Positions 25,706 through 33,745 are shown, numbered from the stretch's first letter. The stretch is DNA of 38,752 nt from an uncultured Saprospiraceae bacterium (GCA_937928615.1 CALFWI010000397.1:1-38752); one strand, 5' to 3'. Notes: a model not told the origin generated them from the sequence alone. Translations and numbers: made by a program.

Positions 25706-27164
25706 GTACTGTAAGAACTACGAAAAAATCCATTCTAGAAGGTCCTTCCTAGCTAAGTCAGCGATGGGACTAGGGGCTGCAGCTTTAGCTACTTTTCTAA
25801 ATCCAATAACTACTTTAGGAAATCATCCAAATATAAATAACCTGCCTTTTAATGGCGGTATTTTAGGCAAACCACATTTTGCGCCAAAAGCTAAAAGAGT
25901 CATTTATTTATTTCAAAGTGGTGGGCCTTCTCAGTTGGATTTATTTGACCCGAAACCTTTATTAAAGAAAAGGAATGGGGAGAATTTGCCTGACTCTGTT
26001 CGTGGTGGGCAGCGATTAACAGGGATGTCAGGAGGGCAAGCAAGTTTCCCCTTAGCAGGATCCATTTTTGATTTTAAACAAAGCGGGCAAAGTGGAGCTT
26101 GGGTAAGTGAATTAATGCCGCATACGGCAAAAATTGTGGATGATTTATGCTTTATAAAATCCATGTATACCGAGGCGATTAACCATGACCCTGCCATTAC
26201 TTTTATGCAAACGGGGAGTCAATTACCTGGTCGTCCTTCTATCGGTTCTTGGTTGAATTATGGTTTAGGCTCTGATAATGAAAATTTGCCAGGCTTCGTC
26301 GTTTTAGTCACTAAAAATAAATACGGGCAACCATTATATTCCAGATTATGGGGCAATGGATTTTTACCCTCAGAACATCAAGGCGTGCAGTTTAGAGCGG
26401 GAAAAGACCCTGTTTTGTATTTGAATAACCCAGCTGGGATGACCAATTTATCTCGTCGAGACCAGTTAAATTATTTAAAAAAATTACAAGAAATACAGTT
26501 TGAACAAATAGCCGACCCCGAAATTGAAGCTCGAATTGCCCAATATGAAATGGCTTATCGCATGCAAACTTCTGTCCCTGAAGTAACGGATACTTCGGGA
26601 GAACCAGACTATATTTATGACATGTATGGAGCCGATAGTCGAATACCTGGAACTTATGCTGCCAATGCTTTATTAGCGAGACGATTAGCAGAAAAAGAGG
26701 TGAAATTCATTCAGTTATATCATCAAGGTTGGGACCAACATGGTGCTTTACCAAGTGCCATCAAAAAACAATGTAAAGAAACCGACCAAGCAACGGCTGC
26801 CCTCATTACCGACTTGAAACAAAGAGGTTTATTAGAGGATACATTGGTTATATGGGGCGGGGAATTTGGCAGGACCAGCTATTCTCAAGGACAATTAACG
26901 GTAGATAATTATGGTAGAGACCATCACCCCAAATGTTTTACGATGTTTATGGCGGGGGCAGGCGTTAAAGCAGGTTTCTCCTTTGGGACAACGGATGATT
27001 TTGGCTATAATGTGCAAACAAATGGGGTGCATGTTCACGATTTTCAAGCGACTTTAATGCATTTATTAGGCATCAATCATGAACAGATGACTTTCAAATT
27101 TCAGGGAAGGCGCTATCGGTTAACGGATGTGCATGGGAAGGTGGTGAAGGATATATTAGCTTAA
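25704..27164 (+). CDS. DUF1501 protein with Tat signal (sulfatase-like fold)
   Basis: A 486-residue exported protein. The N-terminus has a twin-arginine signal (SRRSFLAKSAMGLGAAALATFL). The body is DUF1501, related to the alkaline phosphatase/sulfatase superfamily: YLFQSGGPSQLDLFDPKP, INHDPAITFMQTGSQLPGRPSIGSW, QLYHQGWDQHG, LVIWGGEFGRTSYSQG, YGRDHHPKCFTMFMAGAGVKAGF, and HDFQATLMHLLGI with metal-ligand-like His/Asp residues. The enzyme activity of the family is not established. It follows the DUF1549/DUF1553 gene, its usual partner, by 213 bp. Confidence 0.93.
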   Translation: MYCKNYEKIHSRRSFLAKSAMGLGAAALATFLNPITTLGNHPNINNLPFNGGILGKPHFAPKAKRVIYLFQSGGPSQLDLFDPKPLLKKRNGENLPDSVRGGQRLTGMSGGQASFPLAGSIFDFKQSGQSGAWVSELMPHTAKIVDDLCFIKSMYTEAINHDPAITFMQTGSQLPGRPSIGSWLNYGLGSDNENLPGFVVLVTKNKYGQPLYSRLWGNGFLPSEHQGVQFRAGKDPVLYLNNPAGMTNLSRRDQLNYLKKLQEIQFEQIADPEIEARIAQYEMAYRMQTSVPEVTDTSGEPDYIYDMYGADSRIPGTYAANALLARRLAEKEVKFIQLYHQGWDQHGALPSAIKKQCKETDQATAALITDLKQRGLLEDTLVIWGGEFGRTSYSQGQLTVDNYGRDHHPKCFTMFMAGAGVKAGFSFGTTDDFGYNVQTNGVHVHDFQATLMHLLGINHEQMTFKFQGRRYRLTDVHGKVVKDILA

Positions 27165-27224
27165 GTTTAATATTTTTTAGTATTTTCGTACTAATTTTTA
27201 CAAATACATAAAACACCTTATATA

Positions 27225-28532
27225 ATGAAGCGACAATTATTTTCCTTATTATTTTTGCTAACTATTGCTGTTTTAACCTTTGCGCAATCGGCAAAAGGCG
27301 GTTTAGCGCAAGCTGCACCCGCAGAAGTTGGGATGTCTGCCAAACGATTAGCTTTATTAGATGCCCATATCCAAAAATATATTGGAGAAGGGACCATGCC
27401 TGGCGGTGTATTTTTAATTGCTCGAAAAGGAAAAACAGTTTATTATAAAAATTTCGGACATACAGGGCTTGATAAAAAAGACGCCTACCAAAAGGATAAC
27501 ATTTTCCGTTTGGCTTCGATGACTAAGGCAGTGACTACGGTTTCGATTATGCAGTTATTTGAGCAAGGAAAACTAGGATTGGATGATCCTATTTTTTACT
27601 ATATTCCAGGCTTTGCGAAGACGCAGGTATTAGATACTTTTAATCCAGCAGATTCTAGTTATACAACAGTTCCTTTGGAGCGTCCAGTTACTATTCGGCA
27701 CTTATTGACGCATTCTTCGGGGATTTCTTATGGGGCTTTTAATCCTGGAAAAATTCAGGCAATTTATGAGAAAAATAATGCCAATCAATTTGGCTTGTCT
27801 CATCCAACCATGACTACTGCTCAAATGGCGGAACAAATTGCTAAAGCACCACTTATTTATCAACCGGGGACGCAATATATGTATGGTTTGAATATGGAAA
27901 TTTTAGGTAGAATAGTAGAAGTAGTTTCGGGAATGCCCTTAAATCAGTATTTCAAAAAGAATGTTTTTGACCCACTTGGGATGGATGATACACGTTTTTA
28001 TTTGGCCAAAGATAAACATGACCGTATAGTTCCTATTTATACCTATAATAAGGAAAAACAAATGATCATGGCGGATAAATCTTCTGGTATTGATCCTGAC
28101 TATCCTATGTTTGCCGATAATAATCATTATGCTGGTGGTGGTGGATTGTCTGGAACAACTATGGATTATGCTAAGTTTATTCAGGCACTTTGCAATGGGG
28201 GAAGTTATAATGGCGTAAGGATATTGGGTAGAAAAACCATTGATGTCATGACTTCTGACCAATTAATTCGACAAAATGAAAATGGAAAAGGATTTAGTCA
28301 GAAACCAGGCTTAACTTATGGTTTAGGTTTCTCACTAAAAACAGCAGCAGGACAAGCGATTAACCCTAAATCTCCTGGTACTTACGAATGGGGTGGCGCA
28401 TTTAATACGAAATTTTTTATTGACCCTGCTGAAGAATTAACCTTCGTTGGCATGACTCAAATTATTCCTTTTGTCCGTCCTGATTTTTGGGATAAGCTAT
28501 ATGCTATTATTTATGGGGCGATAGAGGAGTAG
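27225..28532 (+). CDS. Serine hydrolase, beta-lactamase class C/esterase fold
   Basis: A 435-residue secreted protein (signal peptide MKRQLFSLLFLLTIAVLTFAQ). The active-site SxxK is SMTK (Ser98, Lys101) in FRLASMTKAVTTVSIMQL; the tyrosine motif is YGLN (Tyr220) in PGTQYMYGLNMEILG. The third motif, KTG in true beta-lactamases, appears to be the WGGAF segment, as in many esterases, so a peptidase or esterase is more likely than antibiotic resistance. Other family runs are RHLLTHSSGISYG and GGGLSGTTMDYAKF. It begins 60 bp after the DUF1501 gene and may be co-transcribed with it. Confidence 0.92.
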   Translation: MKRQLFSLLFLLTIAVLTFAQSAKGGLAQAAPAEVGMSAKRLALLDAHIQKYIGEGTMPGGVFLIARKGKTVYYKNFGHTGLDKKDAYQKDNIFRLASMTKAVTTVSIMQLFEQGKLGLDDPIFYYIPGFAKTQVLDTFNPADSSYTTVPLERPVTIRHLLTHSSGISYGAFNPGKIQAIYEKNNANQFGLSHPTMTTAQMAEQIAKAPLIYQPGTQYMYGLNMEILGRIVEVVSGMPLNQYFKKNVFDPLGMDDTRFYLAKDKHDRIVPIYTYNKEKQMIMADKSSGIDPDYPMFADNNHYAGGGGLSGTTMDYAKFIQALCNGGSYNGVRILGRKTIDVMTSDQLIRQNENGKGFSQKPGLTYGLGFSLKTAAGQAINPKSPGTYEWGGAFNTKFFIDPAEELTFVGMTQIIPFVRPDFWDKLYAIIYGAIEE

Positions 28533-28612
28533 GAGGTTCAAAGGTATAGAGGTAATAAGGTATAGAGGGATGCCCTTTTGTACCTTGTTACCTCTAAACC
28601 CATTTACCTTTC
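28533..28612. repeat. 8-bp-phase inverted array, exactly 5 + 5 units, between two converging stops
   Basis: Left units GAGGTTCA, AAGGTATA, GAGGTAAT, AAGGTATA, GAGGGATG (28533-28572) and right units CCCTTTTG, TACCTTGT, TACCTCTA, AACCCATT, TACCTTTC (28573-28612) make ten 8-bp units with no phase break. The array starts on the base after the serine hydrolase stop (28532) and ends one base before the NUDIX stop (28614). It has the same unit as 17940-18043. It may act as a bidirectional terminator. Confidence 0.93.
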
Positions 28613-28613
28613 T

Positions 28614-29144
28614 TCACCACTCAAACTTACCTAAATGTACTTGCCGAATCCCTTTTTTTCTATCTTCAAAATACCGTTTTAGCGTAAATTTAGAAGAAGG
28701 AAAGGCGATATCATCCCAAGGAATTTCTTCCTCTGTAAATAGTTTTATTTCTGTACTTTCTGGGGTGAGTTGATAATCTAAAGCCTGCAAATCTGCCAAA
28801 AAATGCATATAAACTTGGTTGATTCTAGGAATACTATAGACCATGTGTAGGCTAGTAATGGTTATTTTAGAAAGCGTTTCTTCGTACACTTCTCTAATAG
28901 CCCCTGCTTCTACGGTTTCCCCATTTTCCATATAGCCACCAGGGACATTCCAATAACCTTTCCGAGGCTCGATGCCTCTTTTACACAACATGACCTTATC
29001 TTCCCAGATTGGCAAAGCACCTGTGACAATGTTTGGGTTTTGGTAGTGAATGGTCTCACAATTATCACAAACATATCGGGGGCGGTGGTCGTCTGGTACA
29101 GGTTTTAAGGTGACTTCATGACCGCATTTGCTACAAAATTTCAA
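28614..29144 (-). CDS. NUDIX hydrolase with N-terminal zinc ribbon (TTG start proposed)
   Basis: A NUDIX hydrolase of about 176 residues. From the proposed TTG start it reads MKFCSKCGHEV, then a second CxxC (CDNC) in RYVCDNCETIHYQNPNIV, a zinc ribbon typical of this group. The NUDIX box is GYMENGETVEAGAIREVYEET; the usual glycine after EExG is leucine (EETL). Substrates are nucleoside diphosphate derivatives such as ADP-ribose or NADH; the exact one is unknown. An upstream ATG at 29306 would add 54 residues encoded by a 42-bp repeat array (TAQRAVLHHILIH three times), which I regard as non-genic. It lies downstream of kdsB on the same strand. Confidence 0.85.
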   Translation of the reverse strand: MKFCSKCGHEVTLKPVPDDHRPRYVCDNCETIHYQNPNIVTGALPIWEDKVMLCKRGIEPRKGYWNVPGGYMENGETVEAGAIREVYEETLSKITITSLHMVYSIPRINQVYMHFLADLQALDYQLTPESTEIKLFTEEEIPWDDIAFPSSKFTLKRYFEDRKKGIRQVHLGKFEW

Positions 29145-29158
29145 AATATTTGCGTTTA

Positions 29159-29270
29159 GTAACACAGCTCTCTGAGCTGCGAAATGTATTAAAATGTGAT
29201 GTAACACAGCTCTCTGAGCTGTGAAATGTATTAAAATGTGATGTAACACAGCTCTCTGAGCTGTGAAATA
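29159..29270. repeat. 42-bp tandem hairpin repeat, 2.7 copies
   Basis: Copies at 29159-29200 and 29201-29242 and a partial copy from 29243 share a 42-bp period. Each carries CACAGCTC-TCT-GAGCTGTG, an 8-bp stem with a 3-nt loop (the first copy has one changed base, GCG for GTG). Being 14 codons long, the unit keeps the minus-strand frame open ahead of the NUDIX gene. A diverged inverted copy sits at 29348-29373. Confidence 0.93.
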
Positions 29271-29347
29271 AGGTACAAGTTGATAGAAAATATACAGTTT
29301 TACCAAAATGTTAGAAAACTAATTTATAGTTGGTAAGATACTATTCT

Positions 29348-29373
29348 TTTCACAATTCAGAGAGCTGTCTTAC
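29348..29373 (-). repeat. Inverted single copy of the hairpin repeat at the kdsB stop
   Basis: On the minus strand these 26 bases match the first 26 bases of the 42-bp repeat unit at 23 positions (differences at unit positions 5, 18 and 19). The kdsB stop codon (29357-29359) and its last residues (GKTAL) lie inside the copy. Confidence 0.75.
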
Positions 29374-30100
29374 CTATGACTTTCTCCAAATCCTCAGGCG
29401 TATCAATCCCAATTGTTTCAATATCAGTCAAACCAATCCCAATCTTATACCCATTTTCCAACCAGCGTAATTGTTCTAAGGATTCTGCTTTTTCTAAAGC
29501 ACTCATAGGTAATTTAGCAATCGCTAAAAGTGTTGCTTTTCGGTAACCGTAAAGCCCAATATGTTTATAAAAAGCATGTGAATTGACCCAATCTTCTTGT
29601 TGACTATTTCTTAAAAAAGGAATTGGACTACGACTAAAATACTGAGCAATATTTGTTTGATTAAAGACGACTTTGACCGTATTCGGACTAAATATTTGCG
29701 CTGATTCAGTGATTCTTTTAGCTAAAGTGGCTATGTTTAGGGCTGTATTCTGTTTTAATTGTTGAACGACAAGGTCAATCTGCTTTGGATTAATAAATGG
29801 TTCATCCCCTTGAATGTTTACGATAGCTTCCATATCTTGGAAGCACATTGCTACTTCTGCACAACGATCAGTGCCACTTTGGTGGCTAGAATTGGTCATA
29901 ATAACTTGACCCCCAAAAGATTGTACGTGATTAAAGATGCGTTCATCATCTGTAGCAATAATAACTTTAGAGAGCGTTTTCGCTTTACAAGCTTGCAAAT
30001 AAACGCGTTGAATCATGGTTTTGCCATTAATATCCACTAAAGGTTTCCCCGGAAACCGAGTGGAAGCAAAACGAGAAGGGATGATACCAAGCGTTAGCAT
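29357..30100 (-). CDS. kdsB: KdsB, CMP-KDO synthetase
   Basis: A 247-residue 3-deoxy-manno-octulosonate cytidylyltransferase, which activates KDO with CTP before transfer to lipid A. Family motifs are the CTP-binding IIPSRFASTRFPGKPL, VIIATDDERI, MTNSSHQSGTDRCAEVA, NIQGDEPFI, YFSRSPIPF, HIGLYGYRK and EKAESLEQLRWLENG, ending in GIDTPEDLEKV. Length is normal. The final GKTAL and stop lie in a copy of a local hairpin repeat. The gene is cytoplasmic and cooperates with KdsC (17430-17933). A TAGATTTG -7-like box is 61 bp upstream. Confidence 0.95.
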   Translation of the reverse strand: MLTLGIIPSRFASTRFPGKPLVDINGKTMIQRVYLQACKAKTLSKVIIATDDERIFNHVQSFGGQVIMTNSSHQSGTDRCAEVAMCFQDMEAIVNIQGDEPFINPKQIDLVVQQLKQNTALNIATLAKRITESAQIFSPNTVKVVFNQTNIAQYFSRSPIPFLRNSQQEDWVNSHAFYKHIGLYGYRKATLLAIAKLPMSALEKAESLEQLRWLENGYKIGIGLTDIETIGIDTPEDLEKVIGKTAL

Positions 30101-30160
30101 AAGCTTTATAATGATTATTAGACTTGTGACTTTTTCATTGAGTTATTTTTCAAAAAGGAA

Positions 30161-30168
30161 CAAATCTA
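30161..30168 (-). promoter_or_regulatory. Possible -7 promoter element of kdsB
   Basis: On the minus strand TAGATTTG matches the Bacteroidota -7 consensus TAnnTTTG exactly, 61 bp upstream of the kdsB start. No -33 TTTG is found at the right distance, so this is a half-promoter only. Confidence 0.35.
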
Positions 30169-30204
30169 TTTTTAAAAGAGAAAATTACACTAATATTCTG
30201 ACAA

Positions 30205-31071
30205 ATGAACAAATGGATTTTATGGGCGGCATTATTTTGCTTGCCGTTAAACATGCATGGGAAAACAACTGAAGACTATACAGGTGATAGTCTTAGTTAT
30301 CTAACTCCACAAGATACAATTTTTCTCTCAGCTGGTTCGTATGGGCAAAAAGTTTTTACGCATATCATGGAACCCAAGCAAACACTTTATTCCCTTGCCA
30401 AGTTTTACGGATTAACTTTAGATGAGTTGTATTTTTACAACCCTAAAAATGAGGGAGGGCGATATGGAACAGGAAGCCGAATAAAAATTCCTATTCCCAA
30501 CCGAAGCATTATTCGGTACAAACCAGTAGATTACTCGCCTTATTTGTATGTGCCTATTTATTACGTGGTAAAAAAAGGGGAAACGATGTATCATGTGGCT
30601 CAACGGTTGTTCAAATTGCCGATAGATACCATCATGGATAGAAACAATTTAATAGAACCCGTTTTATCAGTTGGGCATAAATTATTCATTGGTTGGATGG
30701 ACGTTTATGGCGTACCAGATTCCTACAGGCAATTTAAGGGGCATCCATTATGGCAAAAGAGTTATGCTTATAAACGGAAATATTACGCCCAAAAGCGAAG
30801 AAAAAAAGAATACCGTAGAAAAGGCCCTGCTGTATATATCAACGGGACTAAAAGTACTTCTGACTTATTGGTGATGCATAAATACGCACCCGTTGGGTCG
30901 ATTGTCCAAATTACCAACCCCATGAAAAAACGGACACTCTATGCAAAAGTGATTGCTAAAACGCCACCTGCTTACGATGTGAATGTAGAAATTGTCGTTT
31001 CTCCAAGGGTTGGGAAAATGCTAGGAGTTAGAGATAAGAAGTTTTATGTAAAAACGAGGTATTTGAGGTAG
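30205..31071 (+). CDS. Exported LysM protein with DPBB/RlpA-like C-terminus
   Basis: A 288-residue exported protein (signal-like MNKWILWAALFCLPLNMHG). Two LysM domains are visible, about residues 50-95 (HIMEPKQTLYSLAKFYGLTLDELYFYNP) in parts and about 115-165 (YYVVKKGETMYHVAQRLFKLPIDTIMDRNNL in parts). LysM binds peptidoglycan. A basic stretch (KRKYYAQKRRKKEYRRK) precedes a C-terminal double-psi-barrel-like part (VMHKYAPVGSIVQITNPMKKRTLYAKVI, VSPRVGKMLG). Similar Bacteroidota proteins act at the cell wall; the precise role is unknown. It is divergent from kdsB. Confidence 0.85.
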   Translation: MNKWILWAALFCLPLNMHGKTTEDYTGDSLSYLTPQDTIFLSAGSYGQKVFTHIMEPKQTLYSLAKFYGLTLDELYFYNPKNEGGRYGTGSRIKIPIPNRSIIRYKPVDYSPYLYVPIYYVVKKGETMYHVAQRLFKLPIDTIMDRNNLIEPVLSVGHKLFIGWMDVYGVPDSYRQFKGHPLWQKSYAYKRKYYAQKRRKKEYRRKGPAVYINGTKSTSDLLVMHKYAPVGSIVQITNPMKKRTLYAKVIAKTPPAYDVNVEIVVSPRVGKMLGVRDKKFYVKTRYLR

Positions 31072-31537
31072 TTAGCAGTATTACAGTTTCCAGTTGGACG
31101 AATGTCCATGCCTAATATAGTTTGACGGCAAACTTCCAAATTTTTAGCTGAAAAGACAATAAACATTGGATGATAAACGGTTAGTTGAATATTCTCCGAG
31201 GTAAAAAAACTATGGTAGCATTTATCCATGTTAAGAAAATCTGTGGGGAAACCAAATCCGTGGGGAAATTAAAGGGTATCTCCTAGTGGGCTTCATTCTA
31301 GATAAAAAATCAGCGTTAAAACATTCGGAATACCTATCATCTTAGAAAAAAAATAGGCCTACTTTTGCGTCGCTTTGCAAATAGGAGGTATTTATAGTAA
31401 ACAAATAGAACTCATTTCCTTTTTTTTCGTTCCTCTTGCAAAGTAGTAGGTTGCTATTGTCAAACTTTAAGTGAGTCAGTACCCACACCTACCTACAAAG
31501 TAGCTAATCAAAACCTTTTATCAAATAAATCAGATTC
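31072..31537. other. Intergenic region before the cystathionine beta-synthase gene
   Basis: These 466 bases hold no convincing gene. Just after the LysM stop is a fragment of the CAGTTGC-type repeat (CAGTTTCCAGTTGG at 31084-31097) and a small hairpin (TGGAC gaat GTCCA). At 31237-31268 a 17-bp period direct repeat occurs twice (AAATCTGTGGGGAAA and AAATCCGTGGGGAAA). TACTTTTG at 31360-31367 matches the -7 consensus but lacks a -33 partner; if used, the leader would be about 165 nt. Confidence 0.45.
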
Positions 31538-32893
31538 ATGTATCACGAAAATATCCTAAAAACTATAGGAGACACCCCATTGATTCAAATCAATAAAATT
31601 GCAAAAGATATTCCAGCATTGGTTTTGGTAAAATTAGAAACGACCAATCCAGGGCATTCTATTAAAGACCGAATGGCCTTAAAAATGTTAGAAGACGCAG
31701 AGAAAAGAGGGGACATATTACCTGGTGGAACAATTATAGAATGTACTTCTGGTAATACAGGGATGGGCTTAGCGATTGCGGCTTGTGTCAAAGGCTATAA
31801 ATCTATCTTTACCACGAGTGACAAACAAAGTAAAGAGAAATTTGATTTATTAAAAGCGATGGGTTCAGAAGTTATTGTCTGCCCAACCAATGTAGAACCG
31901 ACGGATCCACGATCTTATTATTCGGTGGCAGAAAAATTGAGTAAGGAAATTCCCAATTCTTTTTGGTGCAATCAGTACGATAATTTATCTAATCGTCAAG
32001 CACATTATGAGTCTACAGGACCAGAAATTTGGGAACAAACGGAAGGCAAAATCACTCATATGGTGGTTGGTGTAGGGACAGGGGGCACCATTTCAGGTAC
32101 CTCAAAATACCTAAAGGAAAAGAACAAAGACATTAAAGTCATCGGTATTGATACTTATGGTTCTGTTTTTAAAAAATATCACGAAACAGGCGAATTTGAT
32201 GAGAAGGAGATTTATCCATATATCACGGAAGGGATTGGAGAAGATATTCTACCTAAAAATGTAGATTTTAGTTTAATTGACCATTTTGAAAAGGTCACTG
32301 ATAAGGATGGGGCTTTAATGTGTCGAAGATTGGCTAGAGAAGAAGGCATGTTATTAGGCTATTCTGCGGGGTCGGCTTTTGCAGGTTTATTGCAAATCAA
32401 AGACCAATTGACAAAAGATGATGTCGTTGTCGTTATTATTCATGACCACGGAAGTCGTTATGTCGGAAAAATCTATAATGATGATTGGATGCGAGAAAGA
32501 GGCTTTTTAGAAGATGATTTGACTGTAAAAGATATGATTTCGGCTAAAAATGGAGAGAAGTTTATTTCTGTTAGTCCTACTGATACGGTTCGGTCAGTTT
32601 TTAATTTGATGAAGGAAAAGGATATTTCTCAATTACCAGTTGTCGAAGAAAAAGCAATCATTGGTTCTGTTACAGAAAGTGCAGTCCTAACTTATTTATT
32701 GGAAAATCCTTTAAAGAATACGGAAAATCAAATCAAAACGATTATGGGAACGCCCTTCCCTTTAGTTGCAGAAGATTTACCTGTCAAAAGTTTAACCAGA
32801 TACATTAGTAAAGAAATACCTGCAGTGGTCGCTCAAGATAAAGCGGGCAACATGCATATTTTAACACAGTACGATATTATTCAGACGGTTTAA
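31538..32893 (+). CDS. Cystathionine beta-synthase with C-terminal CBS domain pair
   Basis: A 451-residue fold-type II PLP enzyme. The catalytic lysine is in HSIKDRMA (Lys43); the substrate loop is ECTSGNTGMGLA; the phosphate cradle is GVGTGGTISGTSKYLKE; the later SAGSAFAG also fits. From about residue 335 two CBS motifs follow (VKDMISAKN ... VVEEKAIIGSVTESAVL and IKTIMGTPFPLV ... HILTQYDIIQ), a regulatory adenosyl-binding module. This architecture is typical of cystathionine beta-synthase, making cystathionine from serine and homocysteine, although O-acetylserine sulphhydrylase activity cannot be excluded. With the gamma-lyase candidate at 18047-19195 it could form a reverse transsulfuration path. 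Confidence 0.9.
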   Translation: MYHENILKTIGDTPLIQINKIAKDIPALVLVKLETTNPGHSIKDRMALKMLEDAEKRGDILPGGTIIECTSGNTGMGLAIAACVKGYKSIFTTSDKQSKEKFDLLKAMGSEVIVCPTNVEPTDPRSYYSVAEKLSKEIPNSFWCNQYDNLSNRQAHYESTGPEIWEQTEGKITHMVVGVGTGGTISGTSKYLKEKNKDIKVIGIDTYGSVFKKYHETGEFDEKEIYPYITEGIGEDILPKNVDFSLIDHFEKVTDKDGALMCRRLAREEGMLLGYSAGSAFAGLLQIKDQLTKDDVVVVIIHDHGSRYVGKIYNDDWMRERGFLEDDLTVKDMISAKNGEKFISVSPTDTVRSVFNLMKEKDISQLPVVEEKAIIGSVTESAVLTYLLENPLKNTENQIKTIMGTPFPLVAEDLPVKSLTRYISKEIPAVVAQDKAGNMHILTQYDIIQTV

Positions 32894-32901
32894 GCGGTTA
32901 T

Positions 32902-32989
32902 CAGTTGCGAGTTACCAGTTGCCAGTTGCCAGTTTGACGGGTAACTGGCAACCCGTAACTGGCAACTGGTAACTAACAACCCGCAACAC
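32902..32989. repeat. 7-bp-phase inverted array (CAGTTGC type), 5 + 7 units
   Basis: Left units CAGTTGC, GAGTTAC, CAGTTGC, CAGTTGC, CAGTTTG (32902-32936) are followed, after the 4-bp centre ACGG, by GTAACTG, GCAACCC, GTAACTG, GCAACTG, GTAACTA, ACAACCC, GCAACAC (32941-32989). The halves pair over a perfect 17-bp stem (GTTACCAGTTGCCAGTT 32911-32927 with 32957-32973), and other registers are also possible. It starts eight bases after the cystathionine beta-synthase stop and probably folds in its 3' end. Confidence 0.93.
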
Positions 32990-33035
32990 TTTCATAAAAA
33001 AACTGCCAAAAAAATTAAAACTCCACTTAGTTTAT

Positions 33036-33043
33036 TACCTTTG
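33036..33043 (+). promoter_or_regulatory. -7 promoter element of the sigma factor gene
   Basis: TACCTTTG matches the Bacteroidota -7 consensus TAnnTTTG. No good -33 box is present about 20 bp upstream. It overlaps the possible TTG start at 33041, which favours the ATG at 33065 as the true start with a short leader. Confidence 0.45.
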
Positions 33044-33064
33044 CTGGGAAAGGTAAAAGCTAAT

Positions 33065-33622
33065 ATGACTCAAAAAAATAAGCATTTAATTTTATGGGAA
33101 AATATGCTCAAGGGAGATTTAGTTGCCCTTGAAGCACTCTATACGTTATTTCACGCCGACCTTTATCACTACGCTCTAAAAATTACGGAACAACAAAATC
33201 TCGCAGAAGATGCGGTACAAGATGTATTTGTCGATTTATGGAATTATCGGCAGAAAATCATTGGGGTAAATACACCGAAATTTTACCTAATTCGATCGCT
33301 ACGGAATCAATGTTTAAAACTCCTAAAAAAGCAAAACCGATTGACGGATTTGACTTCGGCCAATCCTTTTGAGATAAGCATTTTACCTGAAGAATTACAA
33401 TTAAAAGTAGACAATCAGCTGGTGAAAAAAGCCATTGAAACGGCTATGACTAAATTGTCCCCAAGGCAACGAGAAATCATTTATTTGAAATTTTATAATA
33501 ACTTGGATTATGAGGAATTGGCGGAAATATTGGACATAAATTACCAATCCGTCGTCAATCATATACATAAAGCCATGATAAAACTACGTCAAGCGGACGT
33601 TTTACAACATTTTAAATATTAA
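33065..33622 (+). CDS. ECF RNA polymerase sigma factor (FecI/SigW-like, Bacteroidota type)
   Basis: A 185-residue ECF sigma factor. Region 2 is visible as LYHYALKITEQQNLAEDAVQDVFVDLW in parts, region 4 as LSPRQREIIYLKFYNNLDYEELAEIL followed by the recognition helix INYQSVVNHIHKAMIKLR. It should direct transcription of the downstream receptor locus when released by the FecR-type regulator encoded next. I prefer the ATG at 33065 to the TTG at 33041, because a -7 box overlaps the latter. The gap to fecR is 123 bp. Confidence 0.93.
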   Translation: MTQKNKHLILWENMLKGDLVALEALYTLFHADLYHYALKITEQQNLAEDAVQDVFVDLWNYRQKIIGVNTPKFYLIRSLRNQCLKLLKKQNRLTDLTSANPFEISILPEELQLKVDNQLVKKAIETAMTKLSPRQREIIYLKFYNNLDYEELAEILDINYQSVVNHIHKAMIKLRQADVLQHFKY

Positions 33623-33745
33623 TTTTGCAGATTTTAAGGCAAAGTAGGGTATAAAATTGAAATGACTTTATCTTATAGACAGTTTTAACAATTTTAATTC
33701 AATCTCACAGTATCAAAAATTATCTTGCGGCATATTAAATGAATA

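Noticed and set aside
27225-28532. True class C beta-lactamase (antibiotic resistance)
   Set aside because: The SxxK and tyrosine motifs are present but the KTG motif is replaced by a WGG segment, as in esterases and peptidases.
29159-29270. CRISPR array
   Set aside because: The copies are contiguous 42-bp tandem units without unique spacers, and no cas genes are present.
29145-29306. 54-residue N-terminal extension of the NUDIX protein
   Set aside because: It is encoded by 42-bp hairpin repeats, and the family normally starts at the MKFCSxCG zinc ribbon.
31044-31229. 61-residue minus-strand frame after the LysM gene
   Set aside because: It overlaps the LysM gene end and repeat fragments and has no recognisable features.
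31072-31537. SAM-type riboswitch ahead of the cystathionine beta-synthase gene
   Set aside because: The long leader and gene function invite it, but I could not see a conserved riboswitch core; a covariance-model search would decide.
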